Below the pieces are notes generated by a model. The model saw only the letters and a list, made by a program, of their open reading frames with translations. It was not told the DNA's origin and ran no database searches. A stretch of 64,000 bases of DNA, taken from Beta vulgaris subsp. vulgaris. Lineage: Eukaryota > Streptophyta > Magnoliopsida > Caryophyllales > Amaranthaceae. A program made the position numbers and the translations under genes. The stretch's first letter is position 1. Each line of letters opens with the position of its first letter. Shown piece after piece: positions 19,997-31,462 of this stretch. The DNA lies in the NCBI RefSeq assembly GCF_026745355.1, contig NC_079210.1:22977268-23041267 (forward strand), in the 5' to 3' direction.

Positions 19997-20302
19997 TTAG
20001 TATATAAAATGACTAGTTGTTTTATGGAAAAACTAATTATAATCCAAAAAACTTCTCCAATCTGCCTTATCTCTATTATATAAGGGAAGAGTAAAGCTAT
20101 GATGTCCCCATTTGAAGAAACTGTTTTACCATCATTTTCTTTCTAAATTACAAAATCAATTTCTACTAAAACGAGACTTCCAAAAAAACTGTTGGAAATA
20201 CAATTATAATAATCAATGACAAGTTAACTGAAATCACAATGAGAAAACTTTACAAAAATAGGAAAATTTAATTACAAACTATAACCCATTAGTAATTACA
20301 TA
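19997..20302. other. Unassigned AT-rich stretch
   Basis: About 300 bases between two MITEs with no gene, element ends or open frame that could be recognised. Confidence 0.4.
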
Positions 20303-20562
20303 CTCACTCTGTTTCTTTTTTTTTTATCATTCTCACTATCCTGTGCACGTTGCACGTTTTTAAACTCAAATATCTTTCATTATATATTAGTAAAATCTAT
20401 AACGATTGTACATTAATAAAGTATTAAATGAGACAAATCAAACAAGATCCTACATGACTATATATGTTTTTCTTATAAATTGAGATTATTTGAGAAGATT
20501 CTTTCTAAGCATAAATAGTGTCAAGATTTTAATTGAGAAAGATAAAAAAAAAACAGAGGAAG
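20303..20562. mobile_element. Stowaway-like MITE (Tc1/mariner type)
   Basis: A TA dinucleotide flanks each end (20301-20302, 20563-20564). Inverted ends read CTCACTCTGTTTC and CTTCCTCTGTTTT, related to the plant Stowaway CTCCCTCCGTTCC consensus, and both continue into T-rich ATC sequence. It is 260 bp and non-coding. Confidence 0.7.
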
Positions 20563-20878
20563 TACTCCGTTCCCAAGAACCATTTACAGTTACATACTCA
20601 AAAAAAATTACAAGTACAGTACAACAATACAATTTCGAATGGGAGTTCACATGTATCCATTGACGATTTGTGACTTCTAAAAAAGATACATAATTCTTTT
20701 TAATCTTGCAAGTTATTTCAAATTAGTTGAAAAAAAAAACTAACAACTCTTATACATGAATAATTTAACTTTGTATTGCATAGTATAAATTTTGAAATAA
20801 TTATTTGAAAAACCACTACATGTTTGTAACAAAAAAAGGCATTATAAAATATAAATCAATTTCGAATATAATAACAAT
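20563..20878. other. Unassigned AT-rich stretch
   Basis: About 315 bases of AT-rich DNA before the copia LTR; nothing recognisable. Confidence 0.4.
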
Positions 20879-21829
20879 TGTTGAACCCTACTTTTGATGA
20901 TGACAAAGGAACAAAGATGCAAACTAAGTAGTGGACTAATGAGTTATTTAAGTGTATGATTTTTAAGGTATCACTGAAAGGAACACAGAGAATACTAAGT
21001 CAAGGAAGAAATCAAGTGAGGATTTTGAAGACTAAGTGAAGATGTTTCTCTAATTGATACTAGAGCAGCATTGGAGCAAGAAGAATAAAGCAAGGCGTTT
21101 TTATTTTATAATTCCATTATAAAGGAACAAGTAATGTTGGTAAGGAACATTGGCAGTTTTATTTGAGAATGATAGTCTGTTCCTTTGTAAGGAACAGACG
21201 AATTGGCACTAAACAAATCTGTTAAAGGAACTTATAAATAAAAGGAACTAGACTTAAGCTCGAAGCATTATAACGGTTCATTAATGAAAGTTGAGTTAAT
21301 CATGCCTAAAAAATAGGTAACCGTTTTAATCTAAGGCTCCGTTTGGTAGGGCGTAAAACATTTTCAACTGAAAATGGTTTTCCATGTAAAACCATTTACA
21401 ATGGAAAACTCATTTCCATGAAAGTTTTCCGTTGTTTGGTTGGATGTAAAATGATTTTCCATTGAAAACATTTTCCTTTGTTTGGTTGGATGGAAAATCA
21501 ACTACTCCTATTGAATATGGATACTCCTTATTGAATAGTATTATCAATTTTTTTTTTCTCTCACATATTGCTACCCCAAATTATTATAAGGAAGAAATAT
21601 GATATGTTTTAAAAAAAAAAAAAAACAATATATTATATTTTATCTCAAGCATAATAATATAAGATAATTAGAAAAACCAAACACTTATTTTTTCAATGTT
21701 TCCAAAATTTGAAAAATCCATAACACGATAATATAAAACTATTAGGCATAACAATAATTCACAAAAAACCCCCAAAAGACATATTATGTATATAATTCTA
21801 ATAAGAAAGTTAGTAGAATAAAAAAAAAC

Positions 21830-23905
21830 TCAACGTAGAGACTTGACAAAATTTTGGAGCCACAGCTTGCGAAGAGGTTCACTCTTTGTCAAGAAAGCCT
21901 TAGCAAGCATTTCACGCTCAACTAAGTGATCAAAAGCAGCAACACGAACGACTTCTTCGACATCATCCATTTTCATGATCTCTTCATAAAGTTTCTGCAC
22001 ATCAAGTTGGTTTTGGGAGAAATTTTTGAGAGCAGAGACAACTTCTCCGAGTTGAGCAGAAATATGTTACAAGTCACCCTCCTCCTCTTCGACCCGAGAC
22101 CTCTTCCTGTGAGACCTAGGCTCGGAAGAAGTTGCACTATCTGACTTGGTAGGCTCGGTTTCAACAGTACTGGGCTGTCCACTTGAAGTCTGAATGTCAG
22201 CAAACGTCTTGCAAAAATTACCCCTTGCAATGTCCTTGCCCGCTACTATCGATATCTCCTCATACATCTCAATTTTTTTGTTCAAATATTTCTCATGAGA
22301 TGGATATTGCTGTCAAATAAAGGATTAATACACATCAATCATCCAATAGAATTGAACTACAAAACAATGCTTAATAGTATATGCTTAAAAAAAGTTCTTT
22401 CCACCAACTTTAATCTCAACCTCAACCGCGGAAATTTGTGTATACTGTACACACCTTCTGAGTTTCTGTCTATATCTGAATTCTGAAGAAGAGAGGAACA
22501 CACAGACTATAATACAACCAACGGCTGAAACACAACACACCATAACATTTTTTGGTGTTATCTTTTCTTTCATACACATCCACAAGAAGAGAGGAACACA
22601 CGAGTACATGACATATAGTCCTAGTATATAATAAATAGTCCAATAGGGTGAGGTGGTATGTTCTCAAAGATAAGTATGTGATTATAATTAGTAATATTCA
22701 AGTAAGTTTATTCACATTAGCCCACATTGATCCCTCATCAACTGTAGGTAGGACTTAGGAGTAGGACTGTATATTCATCTTAGCAGTCTTTTAGAAGCTC
22801 TAGAATGTAATAATCATGCTAATAAGATCTAAAGGTTTACCCAATATACATGTAATGGTGAAATGGAAAAAATGGAAAAATTCACATTTACTGCATCTAC
22901 AAAAGTAGGTTTTAAAACCAGTCAAATGGGTTAACTATTATTACATGTATTTTGACAGGATACAATTGGCAAAATGACATATTAGACCCTTCAATCATGA
23001 ATTGCAAAGAAGGAAAAGATCAAACATTGCCTCATCTTGTTGAGGTCCCATACTTCCCCCAATTCATTCATATACTAAACAACTATACAAGCATGCATGC
23101 TAAGTTATTATATATACTAATCTTTGATTATAAATCCACAGATTTCCATCAAAATAAATAGGAACAAAAGGAGTCAAGAGTGTTCTGTGGCATGTATAAA
23201 GAAACAAGCTAAATCTTCTGATTTTCCTATTATAAATCCTCAATGTACGGGTTATAAACATAGATATGTTTGACAATCTTTACATACCTGAATATAAGCA
23301 TCATATGTAGTTGGAGATGCAGTTATCATCTTTACATTGTCATTCCAACCAAATCCGGATCTTCCCCGCACTTGAGAAATAATTCCCCAACTACTTCTCA
23401 CTGTCCTCATATGATTCTCAACATGGTCAGCCGTACATGCGGTGTGAAACTTTTCAGAAATCATCTTTGCAGCAGCTATAAAGGAGCTGGTCCTGAAAGT
23501 GTTATTTGGCCGCTTTCCTTTCCTCACTTCTTCAGCAAGAAATTCCAATAACTCCTTAGACATTGGTTTTGTCCAACGAAAATTAGCTTCTTCTCTTCCT
23601 TTACCTGAATAAACATTTCGAGAAAATTGCAAAAACTATATAATTCCTGCTCTTGAATTACTCACTACACAGATTCATAAATTCACAATTTAAAACTGAA
23701 ATTTTCAATGATAATATGCTCAAGAAGCCAGATTTCAATACACATAAACAGAATATATGCACTAGTAAGTATTAAAACTACCAGTTAGCAAGCTTGAAAA
23801 TGGGGCAATATTTGATACTTGTATCCAAGGCGTTACGCTTACTCCACTACTTGGCAGACTCTTCTCAGGACTGCCAACCGGTTCTACAACTGGAACACAA
23901 GGATC
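21830..23905 (-). pseudogene. Harbinger Myb/SANT-like DNA-binding protein
   Basis: This is the second Harbinger protein, which in known elements binds the transposon ends and helps the transposase enter the nucleus. Three exons can be read on the minus strand with good splice sites: about 23905-23782, 23604-23288 and 22309-21830; phases fit (1, then 0). The middle exon carries a Myb/SANT-like trihelix (FRWTKPMSKELLEFLAEEV ... HVENHMRTV), with conserved Trp and basic residues. The last exon has a Ser/Glu-rich linker with a basic nuclear-localisation-like patch (SHRKRSRVEEE) and a helical C-terminus ending KLWLQNFVKSLR. An in-frame TAA at 22067-22069 interrupts the last exon, although similarity continues in the same frame to the natural stop at 21830. 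The 5' end is uncertain: the first exon has an upstream in-frame stop, so another exon may exist. Confidence 0.75.
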
Positions 23906-24318
23906 ACAGTAGCAAGGGCATTATATCTTCATGGAATGTGTAAAATCATCTACATTAATTTACTTTTTCAAGTGATAATGCTTATTCACAGCTTCAAGCA
24001 CTTGAAAAGTAATCTTCAATCCTTTAGGGAACACAACCATGTCACCACTTTCTATTTCGAAAGATCCGTCATGTCCATCTCTTAAACAGCATATAACATT
24101 ATAACATATAATACAGAGTGAAAGAATTACTAAATAAGACCAGCTCTTAAACAGCATAAATGATATATTCTAACCATTTCTAGAATTGCAGTGATGTAAG
24201 AATTATTTGTGTATTATCAAAAAGTAGTAGTAGTATATATTGCCTTTTGTAATAGTAATAACGAGCAAAATCAGTACTAATACAACTTCACTAAACTAAG
24301 AAATAAAAAATTACAATT

Positions 24319-25697
24319 TTAATTAGTTCGACGCTTTTTGTATGCATTCCACATAGCCAATGCTATGGCATCACGCTTTTTCACACACTCTTTGGTTTCT
24401 TCACGCACTTCCTTCCTAGAAAGTGATGTTCTTGTGTCTTGTGATGCAATCTCTAAGTCCGCCTCTCTTGTAATTTCATCATTTGGATCAATCCCCCTAA
24501 GATAGTTATGTATTACACAACAAGCAAGAACCACATCCACTTGGGTTTCATATGACCAAAATGGCTCTGCATCCAAGACACGAAATCTCTTTTTCAAAAC
24601 TCCAAACGCCCTCTCTATACACATTCTAAGTGAAGAATGGCGCAGATTGAATAATTCTCTTTCATTCTCAGGAGGGTTGTTGGCATATTCTTTCAAGTGG
24701 TAACGAACACGTCTAAATGGAGGCATAAAACCTTTACGATCCCCATACCCAGCGTCGGCAAGATAATATTTCCCTACATCCGTAAATTATCATTAATATT
24801 TTATTCAATTCAAGTGAACTTTAGATCATTACTATCAATAAGAAAATATTTTACCTTCGGGAACGTTAAACCCCTTTTTAAGTGTATCACCCAAAACCCT
24901 TGAATCGTGAGCGGAACCCTCCCAACCAGCAAGGACATATGTGAACTTTAGATCAAAATCAACAGCTGCTAGAACATTTTGTGTTGTCTTATCCTTTCTT
25001 CCCCAAATCTCTCTTGCATATCAAGAGGAACAGATGCACGTACATGGGTCCCATCTATAGCTCCTATGAAGTCTTCAAACCAAGGAAAAAATCTAGAGTT
25101 GTTCTGAATTTCTGGTTGCAAGTCAATTCCTGGTGGTTTCACGACATATGGGTACAATCGAAGGATTGCTTGGAGCACAATATGGAAGTAGCAATGTATA
25201 GTCCATGTAGATCGAAAAAATCTCCCCCCAACATCCCGAAATCTCACATTATGACCCAACACGTATAAAAAAAGTAATACTTGTTCCTTGACGCTCATTT
25301 GCTTGTTTTCCGACAAAAGCCCCTTTTCAACTAAAATATTACATAAGCTATAAAAAGCACTAGGTCGCATACGAATCTGCCCAAGACAATGACTATCACC
25401 ACAATATAGAACACTATCGATATTAGCCTCCCTCAAGCTATCCCTATTAACATAAGGTTGCCTAATTATTTTAGGTCTTCTAGTCTTCAATTTATTTACT
25501 TTCAAAAAAGCAAGGACGGATGCAATAATGGCAGCAACAACACCTATGATCATGCCTTTACGGATTATCTACAAATATTTGAAAAATCAAAAAGAAAAAT
25601 CAAGGAAATAAGTTATTGAATACAGAGAACATATAACAAATTATTAATGGGCAAAACAGATTATTACCTGAGACTTTTGAACATCGTTTGACTCCAT
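24319..25697 (-). pseudogene. Harbinger DDE transposase (HARBI1-like)
   Basis: The transposase cuts the element ends and inserts them at TWA sites. Three exons are readable: 25697-25668 (start ATG, 10 codons), 25568-24855 and 24773-24319, with GT-AG introns of 99 and 81 bp. The second exon opens with a hydrophobic helix, then a helix-turn-helix-like region and the first catalytic aspartate (GAIDGTH). The third exon gives the second aspartate (YYLADAGYGD) and the catalytic glutamate (RMCIERAFGVLKKRF), ending KRRTN. The total is about 400 residues, usual for the family. One missing base near 25010 (in a TTTGGGG run) shifts the frame and creates a stop at 24969-24971; downstream similarity resumes at once. 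The DDE triad is otherwise complete, so one indel, real or a read error, separates this from an intact enzyme. Confidence 0.88.
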
Positions 25698-27709
25698 TAT
25701 AGTTTCCTAACTTAAGACAAACCAGAAAGAAAAGTTAACATGAAGACAAACAATATAATAGAGCTTGCATTGGAAACTTATCCTACATAAAAATGAAAAT
25801 CTAAACTTATAAACGATTACAATCCAAAAAAACAACTAGCACAACAATTTCAGATACCATATCAAACTAGCACCAATCGTAGTCATAAACCAAAGTAGGA
25901 AAGTAGCCCAGCAACAACACTCATAATGGTTAAAAATGTCAGCTAATAAATGAACACAACAGTAACACAACCCTTCAAATTTGACAACAATATCAAAAGA
26001 TCATCAAAATGAAGAGACAAATCAGACAACGAAAATAAACATAAAAATAGAACACGAAAATAAGTAATCTGCAGGTCAAAAACTTACACATCAAAAACAA
26101 CAAAAACTGATCAATTAGAGCTTATACAATGTCATAAAAACCTCTAAAACTCCAGTATACAACTGATCTCCCTAAAACCCTGATCGAATTTCACTAAAAT
26201 CTCACCTCAAAATTAAACTATATCAAATCATCAAAACCCTAGAAATAATTGGACTTATTAACCTAAACTAAATCAAACAAATTTGCAGCAAAACATACGC
26301 TTAAAATAATCGAATTTCGTGCAAAAAGAACCATAAAAACAATCAAATATTTCAGCAAACAAACCCTAAAAATAATCGAATATTGCAGAAAAAATATGTA
26401 ACAAATTCGAGCCCTAAAAATCCTAAATACCGAAATTTATAAAAGGAAAATAGAGATTAGAATGTACCAAATTCGACGAAACAAAACCGTATTGAGAGAA
26501 TCTGCTTCAAAATGGCGTGAAATTTACCAGTTTGATGAGAGAGAAAGTGTAGATGAGAGGGAGAGGTGAGTAGTGAGTATAGATGAGAGGGAGAGGTGAG
26601 TATAGATGAGAGAGAAAGATGTTTGTCGAGAGAATGGAAAACGTTTTCCTCCCAATTTTGGGGGAAAATGTTTTCATTATGATGTAAAACTGTTTTACAC
26701 CCTTATTTTACAGCCCAATTTTCCAGCCCAAACCAAACAATGGAAAATGGGGAAAACTATTTTCAGTGAAAACCTTTTACGCTCTACCAAACGGAGCCTA
26801 AGAGAAAATTCGTTTTTATGGAAAATCTTTTCTAGGAAAAGATTTTGTTTTTCGAAAAAGATAAGAAAAATATTATTCGGTTTTTTAAAAAAGGATATTA
26901 TTTAAAAGATAATATTTTCTTAATGATTTAATTTCAGTTTTAAATCTAGATCTGTTTTGAATTAAAACTGGTTTTCGGATAATGCTCAAGTAATTCCTAT
27001 ATTCTAGGAGCAGTCACTAAAACATGTCCGGCCACGTCCAAGCAGTGATCATGGGATGTATTAAGGAACGTGTTCCTTAAAGGAAGGAACATCATGGATA
27101 ATGGTTTTTCACAAATACACGTTTTAACTCACACGTTCTATATTACTGTCACTATAAATATTGAAGTCTAAGTAAGTTCCAAATTGTGTCTGACTAAGTA
27201 ATTAAGTGAGTTTAACTATTAAGTGTCAGTGCCTTCATTCTCTCATAATAGCCATTTGTTCTTTGCTTCTTACTCTAATTCCACTAAGCTTATTTCGATC
27301 AATTGTATTTTGGTTTTTGGGGTAAGGGAACTTTGAGTGAAGTTCTGTAAGAGAGAAGGCTTTGAGTGAAGCTTGTATGAGTGAGAAAACTTCGAGTGAA
27401 GTTGAGAGGAACTGCTGTTAAGGGAACAGTGGCTCAGGAACTTGAGTTTAGGAACTCAAGGTGTGGCTCGAGTTAGAATTAGGTTGTAACAAAGTTGTTT
27501 GGCCTAATTAGTGAAAGAGTTGAGTTTAAAATCCCTAGTGGTCGAGGTTGTTTCTTCTTGTTGGGCCCAAGAAGTTTTTCCTCGTAAAAATCCCTTGTGT
27601 TCCTCTAGCTTGTTTATTCGTTTAAGTTTTAATTTCCGCAAAAAGTTACGTTTATTTCTACACCTACAATTCACCCCCCCTCTTGTAGTGTTCCTAGGGA
27701 AATAACAAT

Positions 27710-27721
27710 TGGTATCAGAGC
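27710..27721 (+). other. Primer-binding site (initiator tRNA-Met)
   Basis: TGGTATCAGAGC, two bases after the LTR end, is the standard plant copia primer-binding site complementary to initiator tRNA-Met. Confidence 0.9.
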
Positions 27722-27772
27722 TAGAACTCACGTAAGATAGGAAACCCTATTGAGAAAAAGATCCAAGGAACA

Positions 27773-28993
27773 ATGAATACCACCGAGAAACTTGAAGAAG
27801 GTTATTCCACTCAAAGGCCTCCTATGTTCAATGGGAAGTACTACAACTATTGGAAGAACCGCATGGAGATATTCATCAAGCTGAAAACTATCAGGTATGG
27901 AGAGTCATTGAAGTTGGTGATTTCGAAGTCACAACTACAAATGACAAAAATGAGGTAACTCTAAAACCCCTCTCTGATTATGACAAACTGATTTTGAAAA
28001 AATGGAAGTAAATGCCATGGCTATTAAACTGTTGCATTGTGGACTTGGACCCCATGAACATAATAGGATCATGGGATGCAAATCCGCAAAGCAAATATGG
28101 GATTTACTAGAAGTAACCCACGAAGGAACTAATGAAGTCAAAAGATCAAAATTGATTTACTTATGAATCAATATGAACTGTTCTGCATGAAATCTAAGAA
28201 AGCATCCGAGACATGTTTACTCGTTTTACTAACATTATTAATGAGTTGGCTTCTCTTGGAAAGTTTATTTCATCTGAGGAACAGGTTCGAAAGGTTCTTA
28301 GGAGTCTTCCTAAGGACAGATGGATGGCTAAAGTCACTGCTCTTCAAGAAACAAAAGACTTCACTAAGTTCAACTTAGAACAGCTGGCAGGGTCACTTAT
28401 GACTCATGAGCTTCACCTTGATACTGAATATGGTGAAAGCTCCAAATCAAAATCATTGTCTCAAAGCAGATGATGAAGATGATTCGGACTCAGAAGAAGA
28501 AGAAGAGCAGCCCTCATGGTTCGAAAATTTCGAAAGATGTACAGGAACATGAAGAAGGAAACTTCAAAGGTAAAACTAAGAAATTTTCTAACAAAGCTGC
28601 TTGTCATAAATGTGGTAGTACAGATCACTTCATCAAGGAATGTCCTCTTTGGGAAAATGACAAAACCAAAGAAAGGAACAAGGAACGCTTTGCTGAAAGG
28701 AACAAAGAATCAAAAGCACCTTTCTCTAAGGCAAATGTCGCAAAGCTATGATAGCTGCTTGGGGAGATTCAGAGACGGAAGAAGAAGAGGAACAACCAAC
28801 TGAAGAAACAGCAAACCTTTGCCTCATGGCAAACATACGAGAAAAAGAAGATGAAGAAAAAGTTGAGGTAAGTCAACATGGCTTGAGTCAGACTAGATGT
28901 AAAACTAGGCTGAAATATATGATCTTCTTTATGATGCAATTCTTGAATGTAGAGATGAACGTGAAAAACGTGAACAAACGGAACAAGCCTTAA
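27773..28993 (+). pseudogene. Copia gag (broken into several frames)
   Basis: Start ATG at 27773 gives the usual copia Gag beginning (MNTTEKLEEG ... PPMFNGKYYNYWKNRMEIFI). The frame is lost near 27890 and continues in others: 28213-28473 carries the capsid part (RFTNIINELASLGKF, VRKVLRSLPK), and 28470-28751 a basic linker plus the zinc knuckle CHKCGSTDHFIKEC. An acidic tail follows to 28993. Gag forms the virus-like particle. At least three frameshifts make it inactive. Sequence from 28994 to about 29580 is Lys-rich coiled-coil-like gag tail in shifting frames. Confidence 0.8.
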
Positions 28994-29599
28994 AGGTTTG
29001 CAAGGAACACATAGAATGGCTTAAGAAAATGAGAACAGATGTTGAAACTAGATTCTTTGATTGTTTTAAAAAACTTAAAAATCAAAGAATATTATGAAAG
29101 TTTGAAAAATGAAAATTATCTAATTAATTTAAGATTTCACACTTGAAGGAAGTTTGTCCCTTGTTCTAGTTCCTTTGATATAAGATCAACTCCTTTGAAA
29201 GGATACAGATCTGAGATTGAAAATTTGAATAAAGAGAAAATTTTTTTAAAGGAACAGATCTGTAATCTTAAAAGGGAACTGGTTGTCGCAAGGAACAGAG
29301 GCAAAATCATGAAGTTTCCTAAGTGGATTGAGAAACCACAGACCAAAAGGAAAAAGGTCTTGGTTTTGAAAACTACAAGAAAAGGAACAAGACAAAGAAA
29401 TATGTTGATCTACCTAGTGATAATTTGTATGTATTGTGGAAGGTAGGTCATTACATAAATCAATGTCAACTAAAACTGAGATGATTGGGAAAATGTGACA
29501 ATAAGTAAGAAAAAATGGGTTGTCAAAACAAATCCTAGTCAAGAAAGGAACCCACGAAAGATGGGGTTCCTACAACTAACAACTAGTTGATTTTTGCAG

Positions 29600-30853
29600 G
29601 TTGGAGTGAGGGGGAACAACACATGGTATCTCGATAGTGGTTGTTCCAAGCACATGACAGGAGACAAAAAGTTTCTCTCACTCACAACCTATGAAGGTGG
29701 AAGTGTAACATTTGGTGATAATAAGAAAGGTAACATAGTTGCATGGGTAAGGTGGTAAGTCACCATTACACTCCATTGAAAATGTATTTTTAGTTGAAGG
29801 TCTAAAACATAATCTATTAAGATTTCTCAATTCTGTGACAAAGGAAATATGTAAAATTTGATAAAGAAAAATGCTTGATCATCAACATTAAAACTAAGAA
29901 GGTTATCTTGGAAGGAACAAGGAAAGGAAACACATATATTGTGGATCTAGACCTTGTTCCTCAAATCAATTTAACTTGTCTTAGTGTTATTGAAGATGAT
30001 TCACTTCTTTGGCACAAGCGTCTAGGACATGCTAGCTTTTCATTACTTGAGAAACTTAGATCAAAAGATCTTGTTTTAGGATTACCATCCATAAAATTTC
30101 ATATTGATCAAGTTTGTGATGCATGTGCACGAGGTAAGCAAGTAAGATCCTCTTTCAAATCTAAAACGATTGTAAGTACCACTAAACCATTAGAATTAAT
30201 TCATATGGACTTATGTGGACCTGAGAATTCAAAGCAGAAGTGGAAAGAGGTATGTACTTTGTATTGTAGATGACTACTCTAGATACACTTGGGTTATTTT
30301 TCTCTCTAGTAAAGATGAAACTTATGATGAGTTCCTTGTCTTTGCTAAAAGAGTTCAAAACTTAAGTGGTCATAAAATAATGCACATTAGATCAGATCAT
30401 GGCAAAGAATTTGAAAATTATAAATTTGATGACTTAAGCAGAGATAATGGCCTAGATCATAATTTTTCTGCCCCTAGAACACTAACACAAAATGGTGTTG
30501 TAGAAAGGAAAAATAGAACTTTGGAGGAAATGTCTAGAACCATGTTAATTGCTAGTGAACTTCCAAGGAACTTTTGGGCTGAAGCTGTTAATACTGCTTG
30601 TCACATAATTAATCGTGCCATGATGAGACCTATAATTAATAAAACTCCTTATGAGCTTCACTTTGGAAAGAAACCCAATATCACTATTTTAGAACATTTG
30701 GTGCAAATGTTTGTGCATAATAATGGAAAAGATAATCTTGGAAAATTTGATGCAAGGAGTGATGAAGCAATATTTTTAGGATACTCACACATAGTAAAGC
30801 TTATAGAGTATATAACAAAAGAACTATGTGTGTTGAAGAAAGTATTCATGTAA
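29600..30853 (+). pseudogene. Copia protease-integrase
   Basis: The protease active site region is readable at about 29617-29740 (NTWYLDSGCSKHMTGD, with the DSG catalytic triplet) but is interrupted by frame breaks. Integrase follows: the HHCC zinc finger (HKRLGHASFSLLEKL ... CDACARGKQ) in 29875-30273, then the catalytic core at 30215-30853 with aspartates in VDDYSRYTW and IRSDHGKEF and the glutamate in NGVVERKNRTLEEM. The D-D-E set is complete, but a frameshift near 30240 separates the finger from the core. The C-terminal domain breaks off after the KPNI segment near 30690, with further shifts. Confidence 0.85.
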
Positions 30854-31189
30854 TCTTTGATGAATCTGACAAATATAATCCAAGCATACAGGTTGATGAC
30901 TATGAGATTGGGTTGTAGACAAATGAGAAAAGCAGATTCACAAGAAGAAGAAGAAGTGAAAGAGGAAAGGAACGAGGAAATTGAAAAATCACAAATGATG
31001 TTCCTGTTCCTCAAGGGAGGAAGATGTCCTGTTCCTCAAATGAAGGAACTGAGTCCACCAGGCTAACAGAGGAACAACTGACAGAGTTCCTCATCTACTC
31101 AAGGAACTCATGAGGAACAACATGTTCCTATAAGAGAGTTTCAACCAAAACCTTGGAGACAACAAAAGTCACATCCATGGAACTCATAA

Positions 31190-31462
31190 TCAGCGACATA
31201 TCCAAAGGTACGCAAACTAGATCTCAGTTAAGGAACTTTTGTGCATTTCATGCGTTCCTATCAATGATGGAACCAAGAAATCATGAAGAAGCCCTAACTG
31301 ACTCTGATTGGATCACTGCCATGCAAGCTGAATTAAATGAGTTCGAAAGAAACAAGATATCTTAAAGGAACAGATGACCTTGGACTCTACTATCCAAGAA
31401 GTGATACATTTGAGCTAAAAGGATATGCAGATGCAGATTATGCAGGAGATCTTGTAAGTAGG
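31190..31462 (+). pseudogene. Copia reverse transcriptase ends joined by deletion
   Basis: The beginning of RT (EEALTDSDWITAMQAELNEFERNK, 31288-31357) runs within a few codons into the tail that normally lies about 200 codons later, just before RNase H (KYLKGTDDLGLYYP ... GYADADYAGDLV, to 31460). The whole RT active site is therefore missing. The copia reading ends at 31462 with the target site of the solo LTR. Confidence 0.8.

Larger units (their letters stand above)
21335..26798 (-). mobile_element. PIF/Harbinger transposon with both genes
   Basis: This 5,464-bp DNA transposon is flanked by TAA on both sides (21332-21334, 26799-26801). The terminal inverted repeats begin GGCTCCGTTTGGTAG and remain similar for about 30 bp (left GGGCGTAAAA, right GAGCGTAAAA after the shared start). 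Further in, both ends carry TGGAAAA/TTTTCCA repeats. Two genes lie on the minus strand: the DDE transposase and, downstream, the Myb/SANT-like partner protein that Harbinger elements need for nuclear import and DNA binding. Each gene has one visible disabling change, so this copy is nearly autonomous. About 900 bp between the right TIR and the transposase (25700-26600) is AT-rich and likely includes the promoter. Confidence 0.92.
20879..27707 (+). repeat. 5' LTR of the copia element, split by Harbinger
   Basis: It begins TGTTGAACCC and ends AAATAACA just before the primer-binding site. Subtracting the 5,464-bp transposon and one 3-bp duplication leaves an LTR of about 1.36 kb. The pyrimidine-rich end CACCCCCCCTCTTGTAG also appears, inverted, in the LTR fragment near 51.9 kb. 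Confidence 0.8.
20879..31462 (+). mobile_element. Ty1/copia element, 5' part, with long LTR
   Basis: The element has a long 5' LTR (interrupted by a Harbinger transposon), a primer-binding site matching initiator tRNA-Met, and gag, protease, integrase and two short pol ends. Most of reverse transcriptase is deleted, and the element stops abruptly at 31462 inside the RNase H region where other retrotransposon sequence begins, so no 3' LTR is present. Long LTR and sequence style suggest a SIRE/Angela-like clade, but the lineage was not tested. Confidence 0.8.
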
